The notes under the pieces were generated by a model. The model was not told the origin of the DNA and did not search any database. It saw nothing but the letters and a program-made list of their open reading frames with translations. The translations under genes were made by a program, and so were the position numbers. Shown one piece after another: positions 1-6,748 of a stretch of DNA of 14,536 bases (its first letter is position 1; each line of letters opens with the position of its first letter). The DNA is taken from assembly GCA_020853255.1 (NCBI GenBank), contig JADYZI010000057.1:1-14536 (forward strand). Reading direction: 5' to 3'. Source of the DNA: Acidobacteriota bacterium. GTDB lineage: Bacteria; Acidobacteriota; Blastocatellia; Pyrinomonadales; Pyrinomonadaceae.

Positions 1-48
1 AAGCGGTCAGCGAATAGCGTCGATCCCATCGTTCGCCTGGGTTTCTGA
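1..48 (+). CDS. 3' end of an unknown upstream gene (partial)
   Basis: Only the last 15 codons are visible. The reading frame beginning at base 1 stays open and stops at TGA 46-48, giving a C-terminus that ends in ...DPIVRLGF. The stop shares its final A with the ATG of the FecR-domain gene (TGATG), an arrangement typical of translationally coupled genes, and this is the main reason to believe the frame is real. Nothing can be said about function from so short a tail. If real, its product probably works together with the FecR-domain protein. Confidence 0.45.
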   Translation, partial: KRSANSVDPIVRLGF

Positions 49-1286
49 TGGAACAGAAATACAAGAAGTTTTACGTTGAGTGGTGGAAGATACAGCGGAG
101 CACCGTTGTCGGGCTGATCGTGTTTATTGTTGTTACGGGGGCGGTTGCGTTCGGCGGTTGGTGGGCGATAAAGCATAACTGGTTCGTGGCGCAGGAACTA
201 AGCGATATACCGCCGAACGCCGCGCGCATCATCTCGTTCGAAGGCGACGTCCGCATCACCCGCGCGGCAACACGGGAAACAATTATTGTTACCAAAGAGA
301 CCTGGGTTGCCGCCGGCGATACGATCCAAACACAGGCCGACGGACGTGCGATCATTCAAATGATCGACAACTCTGCCTATACGCTCGGTCCGAACAGCAG
401 CGTTGTTGTCCGCGACAACTCATCGATCCTCGGCGGAAACAATGTTCGTGTTTCGCTGGACGACGGCCAACTCAGGGTCCGCACCGAGGACCAGCCGGAT
501 AGTGCAAAGAACATTGTCGAAATGCGGGATTCGGAAACACAGCTGAATCCGCAGACCGATGCCAGCTTCAACGCTGATGCTCCCAACGGCGGCGGCGAGA
601 TCCGCATCAGCCGCGGGAGTGTCGAAACCAGCGTGGGCGGGACCAAGACGACGATCACCGAAAACCAGTTCGCGGCCGTAAACGATGGGAGGATAGCAAA
701 TCGTGAAACTCTGCTTCCGCCGCCGCGCCTGGTGTCGCCTGCGAATATGGCCCAGGTTGCCGATCCGTCAGGTTCTGGTGCCAGCATTGGCCTGGCATGG
801 CAAAATGAAAGCGGAACGCCGCTTGCCGCATATTATCTTCAGGTGGCACGTTCCTCATATTTCGCCGCCGACTCCATCTTTGTTGACCGAAATGCCCTGA
901 ATTCCGGCGAGTTCCGCGTTGGCGGCCTTTCGCCCGGCACCTATTACTGGCGGGTCAAATCAACTGCCCGTTCTGGCCAGGTCAGTGAATGGAGCGAACC
1001 GTTCAAATTCAACGTGGTAAAACGCGAGCCGAGCCGGAGTATTGAAGTAGCGGGCTGGAACGTAGAGAACGTTGGCGGTAATGTATATATTATCAGCGGA
1101 CGAACGCTGCCCGGCTTGCTGGTCAAGTCGCAGGGTAACCAGGTCTATGCAACCGCGGACGGAACGTTCAGGCTGCAGATCTCATCGCAATTGTCCGAAG
1201 CGGCCGTTGAGTTAAATGATGATCGGGGAAATCGGGCCGGGTTCGTATTATCGCTGAGGAACGCACGAGTGCTGCGTAAATATTAG
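48..1286 (+). CDS. Membrane-anchored FecR-domain protein with beta-sandwich modules
   Basis: The product has 412 residues. A short basic cytoplasmic N-terminus is followed by one membrane segment (about 19-42), so most of the protein should face the periplasm. Residues about 58-215 look like a FecR domain: a 'GDVRI' strand near 66-70, the 'AAGDTIQTQADGRA' stretch near 88-101, and a later 'GEIRISRGSV' near 183-192. Residues about 225-325 resemble a fibronectin-III/Ig-like sandwich with the usual 'YYWRV' near 299-303. The last 80 residues (about 335-410) look like a second small beta domain containing 'ADGTFRLQI'. Known FecR domains sense or relay signals to ECF sigma/anti-sigma systems or bind envelope ligands, but no sigma factor or TonB receptor gene is visible here, so the role is unknown. 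The start is fixed by the TGATG junction with the preceding gene. Confidence 0.8.
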   Translation: MEQKYKKFYVEWWKIQRSTVVGLIVFIVVTGAVAFGGWWAIKHNWFVAQELSDIPPNAARIISFEGDVRITRAATRETIIVTKETWVAAGDTIQTQADGRAIIQMIDNSAYTLGPNSSVVVRDNSSILGGNNVRVSLDDGQLRVRTEDQPDSAKNIVEMRDSETQLNPQTDASFNADAPNGGGEIRISRGSVETSVGGTKTTITENQFAAVNDGRIANRETLLPPPRLVSPANMAQVADPSGSGASIGLAWQNESGTPLAAYYLQVARSSYFAADSIFVDRNALNSGEFRVGGLSPGTYYWRVKSTARSGQVSEWSEPFKFNVVKREPSRSIEVAGWNVENVGGNVYIISGRTLPGLLVKSQGNQVYATADGTFRLQISSQLSEAAVELNDDRGNRAGFVLSLRNARVLRKY

Positions 1287-1301
1287 CGGGAGAGCGGGAA
1301 T

Positions 1302-2258
1302 TTGTCGGCCGGGCACGATCATTCACACAACACACGGTCGAGCGGCAGCGTGCGGCGGCTAAAGGCGGCGCTCGTGCTGACCTTTGTCTATATGCTTGCC
1401 GAGGCTGTCGGCGGATGGTTCGCCAATTCGCTTGCCTTGATCGCGGACGCCGGCCATATGCTAACCGACGTGGCGGCAATGCTCCTGACGCTGTTCGCCT
1501 TCTGGTTTGCCGCCCGCCCGGCTACTTCGCAAAAGACCTACGGCTACTATCGGATCGAGATCCTTGCGGCCTTTGTTAACGGCGTTGTCCTCGTTGTCCT
1601 GTCGATCTGGGTGGTTTTCGAGGCCTTTCAGCGATGGCGGTCACCAGCGGAGATCAAGGGCGTTGAGATGCTTGTCATTGCGACCGGCGGCCTTGTTATA
1701 AACATCATTTCGGCAAGGCTGCTCCATTCCGGCGATAAGCACGACCTGAATATGCGCGGCGCGTTTCTGCATGTGGTCGGCGATCTTTTGGGTTCGGTCG
1801 CAGCGATCGCGGCCGGTGTTTTGATACTTTCCTTTGGCTGGTTATGGGCCGACGCGGCCGGCAGCATCCTTATCAGTGTCATTATTATTATTGGCGCCTG
1901 GAGGCTCATTCTGGATTCGGTAAACGTTTTGCTTGAGGGGACACCGTCGCATATAAGCATGTCGGCCGTTGAGAATCTGCTTCTTGATGCGGAAGGCGTT
2001 ACGGGTATTCACGATCTGCATGTGTGGACCATCTCCTCGGGCCTCTATGCTCTTTCTGTCCATATTAGCCACAACGATGCGGTACTTCACTCCGACCTGC
2101 TCCAAACCGTCCGCAACAGGCTCCACGACCGGTTCGGGATCGACCATCTGACAATTCAGATGGAAGGCACAAGCCAGGAAAATGAGGCGGTCTTCACCTG
2201 CGAGACAGGGTCGAACTGCTTCGAACCTCCGGCCCGGTCGAAGTTCGCCAACGGTTAA
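1302..2258 (+). CDS. Cation diffusion facilitator (CzcD/ZitB-like Zn efflux)
   Basis: This inner-membrane antiporter of 318 residues should export Zn2+ (possibly Co2+ or Cd2+) from the cytoplasm in exchange for protons. The family signatures are clear. The transport-site residues of helix 2 lie in 'ADAGHMLTD' (D49, H52, D56) and their partners of helix 5 in 'HVVGD' (H157, D161). The His/Asp make-up of this site is the one seen in zinc-type CDF proteins. Six hydrophobic segments cover about 20-205, followed by a cytoplasmic domain with the usual 'HDLHVW' (237-242). A His-rich N-terminus (HDHSH, 5-9) and a C-terminal Cys pair (C300, C306) may bind metal. The start is TTG, preceded by the purine-rich GGGAGAGCGGGAA. 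The gene lies 15 bp after the FecR-domain gene and is probably cotranscribed. Metal specificity is inferred from motifs only. Confidence 0.93.
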   Translation: MSAGHDHSHNTRSSGSVRRLKAALVLTFVYMLAEAVGGWFANSLALIADAGHMLTDVAAMLLTLFAFWFAARPATSQKTYGYYRIEILAAFVNGVVLVVLSIWVVFEAFQRWRSPAEIKGVEMLVIATGGLVINIISARLLHSGDKHDLNMRGAFLHVVGDLLGSVAAIAAGVLILSFGWLWADAAGSILISVIIIIGAWRLILDSVNVLLEGTPSHISMSAVENLLLDAEGVTGIHDLHVWTISSGLYALSVHISHNDAVLHSDLLQTVRNRLHDRFGIDHLTIQMEGTSQENEAVFTCETGSNCFEPPARSKFANG

Positions 2259-2271
2259 TATTGGGGGTTAG

Positions 2272-2296
2272 AACCGGGAGTCGCAGCGACTGGGTT
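2272..2296. repeat. Small palindrome, REP-like
   Basis: The arms AGTCGC (2279-2284) and GCGACT (2286-2291) flank a single A. Further out, AACC (2272-2275) can pair with GGTT (2293-2296) across a small asymmetric bulge of G residues. No T-tract follows, so it does not look like an intrinsic terminator. It fills most of the short gap between the CDF and LarA-like genes. The layout, AACCGGGAG then a core then a CGACTGGGTT-type end, resembles short palindromes repeated between genes in some bacterial genomes. Copy number cannot be judged from one window. Confidence 0.45.
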
Positions 2297-2330
2297 ACTG
2301 TTGGTGAGTGCCCAACATGGAATAATACGA

Positions 2331-3587
2331 ATGGCAAGCATCGAACTAAAGTACGGCCGGTCACAATATTATTTTGAGTTCGAGGCGAACAGATTTGACA
2401 TACTGGAACCAAAGGCCGATGTCCGGCCGTTGAGCGATCTTGAGATCAACGAAAGGCTCGATAACCCGTTCGGTACCGCAGCGATCGAAGAGATCGTCCA
2501 ACCGGGCGAGAAGGTCCTTATCGTGGTACCGGACGCAACCCGCCAAATTGCCTGCGGCCAGGTCATCAACCTTCTTGTACGCCGTCTGATCGCCAACGGA
2601 ACAGAACCGTTCAATATTAGCACCATCTTCGCAACCGGCATCCACAGGGCTGTTACCGATGCCGAGAAGAGCGATATCCTCACGCCGTTCGTCGCCCAAC
2701 GAATAAAGGCCCTCGATCACAGGCCGCGCGATATTGCTCGAATAACGCGGCTTGGTGAGACCTCGGCCGGAATTCCTGTCGAACTGAACAGCGCCCTGTT
2801 CGAGCACGATCACGTGGCCCTCATCGGCGGGATCGGATTTCACTATTTCGCGGGGTTCACCGGCGGGCGAAAGCTGATCTGCCCGGGGCTGGCATCATCC
2901 AAGACGATATCGGCCACGCACAAACTCGCGTTTGACTGCGTCCGGCTCGACCGGCGCGCGGGTGTAGCCACAGCGCAGCTTGACGGCAATCCCGTTCACG
3001 AAGCGTTTGTCGAGGCCGCATCGAAAACGAATATCTCGTTCTGCATCAGCACTATCGTGAACGACGGAGGTTTATTGACCGGCCTTTTTTGCGGTGATCT
3101 TATTGGATCTCACAGGCAGGCATGCGATGCCTATTCGATCGGGCACACGGTCGATCTTGCCGAAAAAAGGGACCTTGTGATCGCAAGCTGCGGCGGCTTT
3201 CCGTACGATATAGATCTCATTCAGGCGCACAAGACGATCCAGGCGGCCTCGCACGCGTGCCGCGAAGGTGGAACTATCATCATTCTTGCCGAATGCGGCG
3301 ATGGCCTTGGGCGCGCGGACTTTCTGAATTGGTTTGCGGCGGATGATAGCCGGGATCTGGCCCTAAGGCTTTGTGAAAAATACCAGGTCAATGGCCAAAC
3401 GGCCTGGAGCCTTCTAAAGATAGCGGAACGATTCGACGTCAGGATTATCACTAATCTGCCTGTCCAGAAGGTCGAAAGTACGCGTATGAGGCGGGCCGAA
3501 AGCCTGGCGGCTGCCCTCGACGGCCTCGAGGACCGCAGGGGATACATCCTTCCGTACGGAGCACGGAGCAGAATCGCCAGTTCGTAA
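2331..3587 (+). CDS. LarA-family (nickel-dependent lactate racemase-like) protein
   Basis: The product has 418 residues, close to Lactobacillus plantarum LarA (about 424). LarA enzymes racemise or epimerise 2-hydroxyacids with a nickel-pincer nucleotide (NPN) bound to a lysine. The key residues are all here: H105 in 'TGIHR', H171 and K181 in 'HYFAGFTGGRK', and H197 in 'ATHK'. These match L. plantarum H108, H174, K184 and H200 at a constant offset of three, so cofactor attachment, Ni ligation and catalysis look preserved. A 'PDATR' motif near 67-71 fits the N-terminal DUF2088 domain. The ATG at 2331 is preferred because 'MASIELKYG' resembles LarA N-termini; an in-frame TTG at 2301 would add ten residues. 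No larB, larC or larE is in the window, so NPN must be made from elsewhere. The family has several known substrates (lactate, malate, other hydroxyacids), so the substrate is open. The gene faces a convergent neighbour. Confidence 0.88.
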   Translation: MASIELKYGRSQYYFEFEANRFDILEPKADVRPLSDLEINERLDNPFGTAAIEEIVQPGEKVLIVVPDATRQIACGQVINLLVRRLIANGTEPFNISTIFATGIHRAVTDAEKSDILTPFVAQRIKALDHRPRDIARITRLGETSAGIPVELNSALFEHDHVALIGGIGFHYFAGFTGGRKLICPGLASSKTISATHKLAFDCVRLDRRAGVATAQLDGNPVHEAFVEAASKTNISFCISTIVNDGGLLTGLFCGDLIGSHRQACDAYSIGHTVDLAEKRDLVIASCGGFPYDIDLIQAHKTIQAASHACREGGTIIILAECGDGLGRADFLNWFAADDSRDLALRLCEKYQVNGQTAWSLLKIAERFDVRIITNLPVQKVESTRMRRAESLAAALDGLEDRRGYILPYGARSRIASS

Positions 3588-3634
3588 ATTGTCGTGAAAT
3601 GTCACAGCTATGACCGACCCTACCGTATCCGGCA

Positions 3635-4156
3635 TCACTTTTTCTTTACATTAAAGGTCCTTGCTATCGAGTCGGTCTGATTGCGTATGGACTTAAGCCT
3701 GTCTCGAAAACCAGTAAAGCGGAGAACGTAAACCGTTGAGTCATTGGACCTTAGAAAATAGTATCGTCCACCCATCGGCCGTCCGGCGCGAACGAATTCA
3801 AAATTGAAGACGGCACCTTTCAGAAAGCCGCCGAACTGCTCCTCTTTGCCGGCGACGTAACCGGGCTGAAACTGCAGCTTCTGTTCCTCTTCCCTGATCA
3901 GATCGGAAATAATTCCCCTCGGAGGCAGAGCAAGGCGGCGCACTTCAAGATGGCCATCCGTCCTGTCGCCGAAGACATACTCGACATTCGGCGTCGTCGC
4001 CGAGGGCTTCACGGTCATTTTCCACCGCTCGTCCGGGAGTTCAAATCCATATTCGACGTCCGAACTGGCAAAACTGGATCCCTGGGCCGCGGCCGGTACC
4101 GCGAACACAAGCGCGGCCAATAGTGCGAAAAAGATCGAATTTCGGTGTTTCATCAT
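3635..4156 (-). CDS. Small exported protein of unknown function
   Basis: The product has 173 residues from an ATGATG start at 4156/4153. The N-terminus is a good signal peptide: basic 'MMKHRN', a hydrophobic core (about 8-20), then 'PAAA' before Gln, suggesting cleavage after residue 24. The mature part of about 150 residues is beta-rich. It opens with 'YGFELPDERWKM', a pattern reminiscent of PsbP-like or lipoprotein-type beta domains, but I do not recognise a family. No cysteine follows the signal, so it is not a lipoprotein. An in-frame upstream ATG (4234) would add a second hydrophobic stretch and is less likely. A GATAAT-like -10 hexamer lies on the minus strand at 4186-4191, without a convincing -35. 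The gene converges on the LarA-like gene and diverges from the DUF1800 gene, so it is likely monocistronic. Secretion is supported; function is unknown. Confidence 0.72.
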   Translation of the reverse strand: MMKHRNSIFFALLAALVFAVPAAAQGSSFASSDVEYGFELPDERWKMTVKPSATTPNVEYVFGDRTDGHLEVRRLALPPRGIISDLIREEEQKLQFQPGYVAGKEEQFGGFLKGAVFNFEFVRAGRPMGGRYYFLRSNDSTVYVLRFTGFRDRLKSIRNQTDSIARTFNVKKK

Positions 4157-4367
4157 TCTTTGCCGTAAAGCGGCCCCAAGGAATATTATCGCAAAAATGA
4201 CAGCTTGACGGATAGTTCGATGCCCCGAAAACATTATGTGTTGTACCTTTCGGGCTGCCCCGCGTCCGATCTGGGCGGATTTTTTCGCCTAAACGCCTGT
4301 CGGGTGCGTCTAACCAACTAGCAAGGCGATCAAGCCGGTCGCAACACATCGACGCAGGTTATAAGTA
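4157..4367. promoter_or_regulatory. Divergent intergenic region between exported-protein and DUF1800 genes
   Basis: This 211-bp gap lies between two genes read outward, so it should hold both promoters. A hairpin-capable inverted repeat, CCCGAAA (4224-4230) and TTTCGGG (4248-4254) with a 17-base loop, sits in it and could be an operator or an RNA structure. On the plus strand TTGACG (4205-4210) resembles a -35 box, but no good -10 lies 16-18 bp downstream. CAGG (4355-4358) is the only weak ribosome-binding candidate before the DUF1800 ATG. Promoter positions are not resolved. Confidence 0.3.
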
Positions 4368-6341
4368 ATGAAAAGATCAATTCCAATCGTTAAGCAGGCA
4401 TGTACGGGTATTATTTTGGCTGCTTTTTGCGCACCGCTTTTCATCATCAACGCAGGCCCGGCCGCAGATAAAAAGCTGACCGAGGAACAAAAGATACTGC
4501 ACGTTCTCAACCGGCTCGGCTTTGGTGCCCGGCCGGGCGATATAGAAAAGGTGAAGGCGATGGGCATACAGAAATACATCGACCAGCAGCTGGACCCTTC
4601 ATCGATCGCCGATACTGTTGCCGAAAAAAAGGTCGAAAACCTTGAGATCTTCAAGATGTCAACCGATGAGGTTTTCGCCAAGTATCCAAATCCCGGTGCT
4701 CTGCTTAGGCAGTTGGAAGGCAACATGCCGGCCCAGGCCGCCGAAGAAATGACCGATAAGCAGCGGCAGGACCGCCAGCAAAAGCTTCGCTCATATTACC
4801 AGAAGTATGATCTGCGGCCGGCCGGCCAGCTTCAGCCGCAGATAATCGCAAATCGAGTGCTGCGGGATGTATATTCCGAACGCCAGCTTCAAGAGGTTAT
4901 GGTCGATTTCTGGCAGAATCACTTTAATGTCTTTGCCGGGAAAGCCGCCGTGCGGTGGTATATCCCAAGCTATGAACGCGATGTGATCCGGAAAAATGCC
5001 CTTGGCAATTTCCGCGACTTGCTTCTTGGCACCGCCCAGCACCCCGCGATGTTGTTCTATCTGGATAATTTTGAATCGGTCGCGCCGAGTGGCCAGACGG
5101 CGGCAGATGCCCGCCCCGGACGGCTTCAGCGGCTGGTCCAGGAAGGCGGCGTGACTCCGCGGATCCGTGAGCAGATGAAGCGGCAGCAAGGCCTGACCGA
5201 CGCCGAACTCGACCAACGCATCGCGCGGATCAAGACGGGAGCACAGAATCAACAGAACCGTGCCAAACGCGGCTTGAATGAAAATTACGCACGCGAACTG
5301 ATGGAGCTGCACACGATGGGCGTGGATTCGGGTTACACGCAGAAAGATATCGTTGAGGTCGCGCGCGCCTTTACCGGCTGGACGATCGCCGACCCGCGCG
5401 GCTATCGGCGGATCGCCGCGGCCGAGATCAAGGGGACCGACGACAACCGCATTGCACGCCTGCAGCGAATGCCGGGCGTACCTGATGATATTGAAAGCGG
5501 CCAGTTCTATTTCAACGACCGCTGGCACGACAACGGCACGAAAACAGTTCTTGGCCAAAAGGTTGATGAAGGCGGAATAAAGGACGGGCTAAAAGTGATC
5601 GATATTCTCGTAAAAAGCCCGGCGACCGCTAAATTCATTGCCCGCAAGCTTTGCGTCAAGTTTGTCAACGATAACCCTGACGACGCGATAGTAAATCGGG
5701 TGGCGGCCGCGTTCAGTCGATCGAACGGCGACATCAGGTCAACGCTTCGGGCTATCTTCACGGACAAGGAATTCTTCGCACCGGAAAATTACCGGGCAAA
5801 GATCAAGACACCGTTTGAACTCGCGATCTCCGCTATCCGGACGATCGGCGCGGACACCACCGCAAGCCCGGCCGTCGTCGCCATGCTGAACAAACTTGGT
5901 GAGGTCCCCTACGGTTATCAGGCGCCGACAGGTTACCCGGACACCGCTGAGGATTGGGTGAATACAGGCGCATTGCTGGAACGGCTCAACTTCACCGTGG
6001 CGCTTGCGGCAAATCAGATCCCGGGCACACGCGTTGACCTGAAACGGTTCGACGCCCCGGATAAAGCTGCCATGCTGAACAAGGCGATCGCGGTCGTGCT
6101 CGATAATGATATCTCGCCCGCGACCCGGGCAACGCTTCTCAAGCAGGTCGAACAGCCACTGCCCGAGGCCAAGGTCCCGCCTGAAGTTGATGACGAGGCA
6201 GGTGAACCGGCGACAAGGCGTCCCGCGGGCCAGCCTGGGGGACAAAACCGACAGGCGCGGCTGCTGGCCCCATCGGGAAAGCCTGAGATATTTAAGGTTG
6301 TGAGTTTGGTGCTCGGAACGCCAGAGTTCCAGCGCCAATGA
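4368..6341 (+). CDS. Large exported DUF1800 family protein
   Basis: The product has 657 residues. The N-terminus has a signal-like or anchor segment (basic 'MKRS', hydrophobic about 10-30), so export is likely. DUF1800 landmarks occur in order: 'HVLNRLGFGARPGD' (about 45-58), 'FWQNHFNVF' (about 181-189), 'NENYARELMELHTMGV' (about 303-318) and 'ARAFTGW' (about 332-338), followed by an 'ARKLCVKFV' segment. The region before the C-terminus (about 600-640) is rich in Pro, Gly and Gln and looks disordered. The biochemical activity of DUF1800 proteins is not established. They are common in Acidobacteriota and Planctomycetes, usually next to an exported DUF1501 gene, but no DUF1501 gene is next to this one. 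A strong terminator follows 23 bp after the stop, so the gene ends its transcription unit. Confidence 0.9.
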   Translation: MKRSIPIVKQACTGIILAAFCAPLFIINAGPAADKKLTEEQKILHVLNRLGFGARPGDIEKVKAMGIQKYIDQQLDPSSIADTVAEKKVENLEIFKMSTDEVFAKYPNPGALLRQLEGNMPAQAAEEMTDKQRQDRQQKLRSYYQKYDLRPAGQLQPQIIANRVLRDVYSERQLQEVMVDFWQNHFNVFAGKAAVRWYIPSYERDVIRKNALGNFRDLLLGTAQHPAMLFYLDNFESVAPSGQTAADARPGRLQRLVQEGGVTPRIREQMKRQQGLTDAELDQRIARIKTGAQNQQNRAKRGLNENYARELMELHTMGVDSGYTQKDIVEVARAFTGWTIADPRGYRRIAAAEIKGTDDNRIARLQRMPGVPDDIESGQFYFNDRWHDNGTKTVLGQKVDEGGIKDGLKVIDILVKSPATAKFIARKLCVKFVNDNPDDAIVNRVAAAFSRSNGDIRSTLRAIFTDKEFFAPENYRAKIKTPFELAISAIRTIGADTTASPAVVAMLNKLGEVPYGYQAPTGYPDTAEDWVNTGALLERLNFTVALAANQIPGTRVDLKRFDAPDKAAMLNKAIAVVLDNDISPATRATLLKQVEQPLPEAKVPPEVDDEAGEPATRRPAGQPGGQNRQARLLAPSGKPEIFKVVSLVLGTPEFQRQ

Positions 6342-6364
6342 CCAAGGCGGCTTCCACGCTACAT

Positions 6365-6404
6365 GGCCGCGGCTGGAGTAAACTTCTCCGGCCGCGGCCT
6401 TTTT
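6365..6404 (+). terminator. Strong intrinsic terminator after the DUF1800 gene
   Basis: The arms 6365-6378 and 6386-6399 form a 14-bp stem with one T-G wobble; the outer nine pairs are GGCCGCGGC/GCCGCGGCC. The loop is seven bases (TAAACTT), and five T residues (6400-6404) follow directly. It lies 23 bp past the DUF1800 stop and separates that gene from the glycan operon. The very GC-rich stem with a T-tract is a textbook Rho-independent form. Confidence 0.9.
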
Positions 6405-6490
6405 GTGAAATGCCGAAATACAAGCGGGCTCCAAAGCAAGTTTGGCAGTGCATCAGTTTGAATCGTCGTTTGAAAAGCAACGATCCGAAT

Positions 6491-6565
6491 GCAGAATCCC
6501 GCGAGTGAGCAAGGGCTTAACATCCAACCTCCGTATTAAGCCCTTGCTCACGCGCGGGCTTCCGC
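6491..6565. repeat. Long near-perfect palindrome (dispersed-repeat-like)
   Basis: The core arms 6498-6520 and 6536-6558 are 23 bases each with a single mismatch; the right arm contains TTAAGCCCTTGCTCACGCG. They flank a 15-base spacer (6521-6535). Pairing continues outward to 6491 and 6565 with two more mismatches, giving arms of about 30. There is no T-tract, so it is not a terminator. The AGCAAGGGCTTAA motif and the symmetric form resemble intergenic palindromes I associate with Blastocatellia-type genomes, possibly REP or MITE-like. That recollection cannot be tested here. Frames running through the element look like chance. Confidence 0.75.
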
Positions 6566-6585
6566 AAGATCAATCCCCGCTGCGT

Positions 6586-6681
6586 GTGCTTTGTGTCTTC
6601 CTTTTGTGTTCTTTGTGTTTAGCGCCTTCTTTCACCACCAAGACCACAAGCGTAAACGTCAAGGCCGCGAAGAATACAAAG
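6586..6681. repeat. CTTTGTG-rich interspersed repeat with imperfect inverted end
   Basis: The left part (6589-6620) is three imperfect copies of a roughly 11-base unit of the CTTTGTGTTCT type. The right part (6666-6681, CGCGAAGAATACAAAG) is an imperfect reverse complement of 6602-6617 (12 of 16 match), so the element is loosely palindromic. Translation in one frame gives the low-complexity pattern '...TTKTT...KNTKSA', which is typical of spurious frames over widespread CTTTGTG/CACAAAG bacterial repeats. Function is unknown; I treat it as non-coding. Confidence 0.6.
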
Positions 6682-6699
6682 TCAGCCGAAATGACTTTG
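6677..6699. repeat. Small perfect hairpin upstream of the glycan operon
   Basis: CAAAGTCA (6677-6684) and TGACTTTG (6692-6699) form an 8-bp perfect inverted repeat around a 7-base loop. It overlaps the end of the CTTTGTG-type repeat and lies about 50 bp before the likely start of the first operon gene. It could be a transcription-factor site, a 5' leader structure, or simply part of the repeat. The whole gap 6342-6748 shows no convincing -35/-10 pair. Confidence 0.4.
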
Positions 6700-6748
6700 G
6701 CTTCGGAATGTGGTCTTATTCTTGTTTTACGTTCCGGCCTTAGCGAAG

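Noticed and set aside
3588..3634. Possible shared terminator between the convergent LarA-like and exported-protein genes
   Set aside because: The only inverted repeat seen is GTGA/TCAC (4 bp) with no T-tract on either strand, too weak to call.
4791..5558. 255-codon minus-strand open frame inside the DUF1800 gene
   Set aside because: It is entirely covered by a well-supported DUF1800 coding frame, has no recognisable motifs, and is typical of antisense frames in GC-rich genes.
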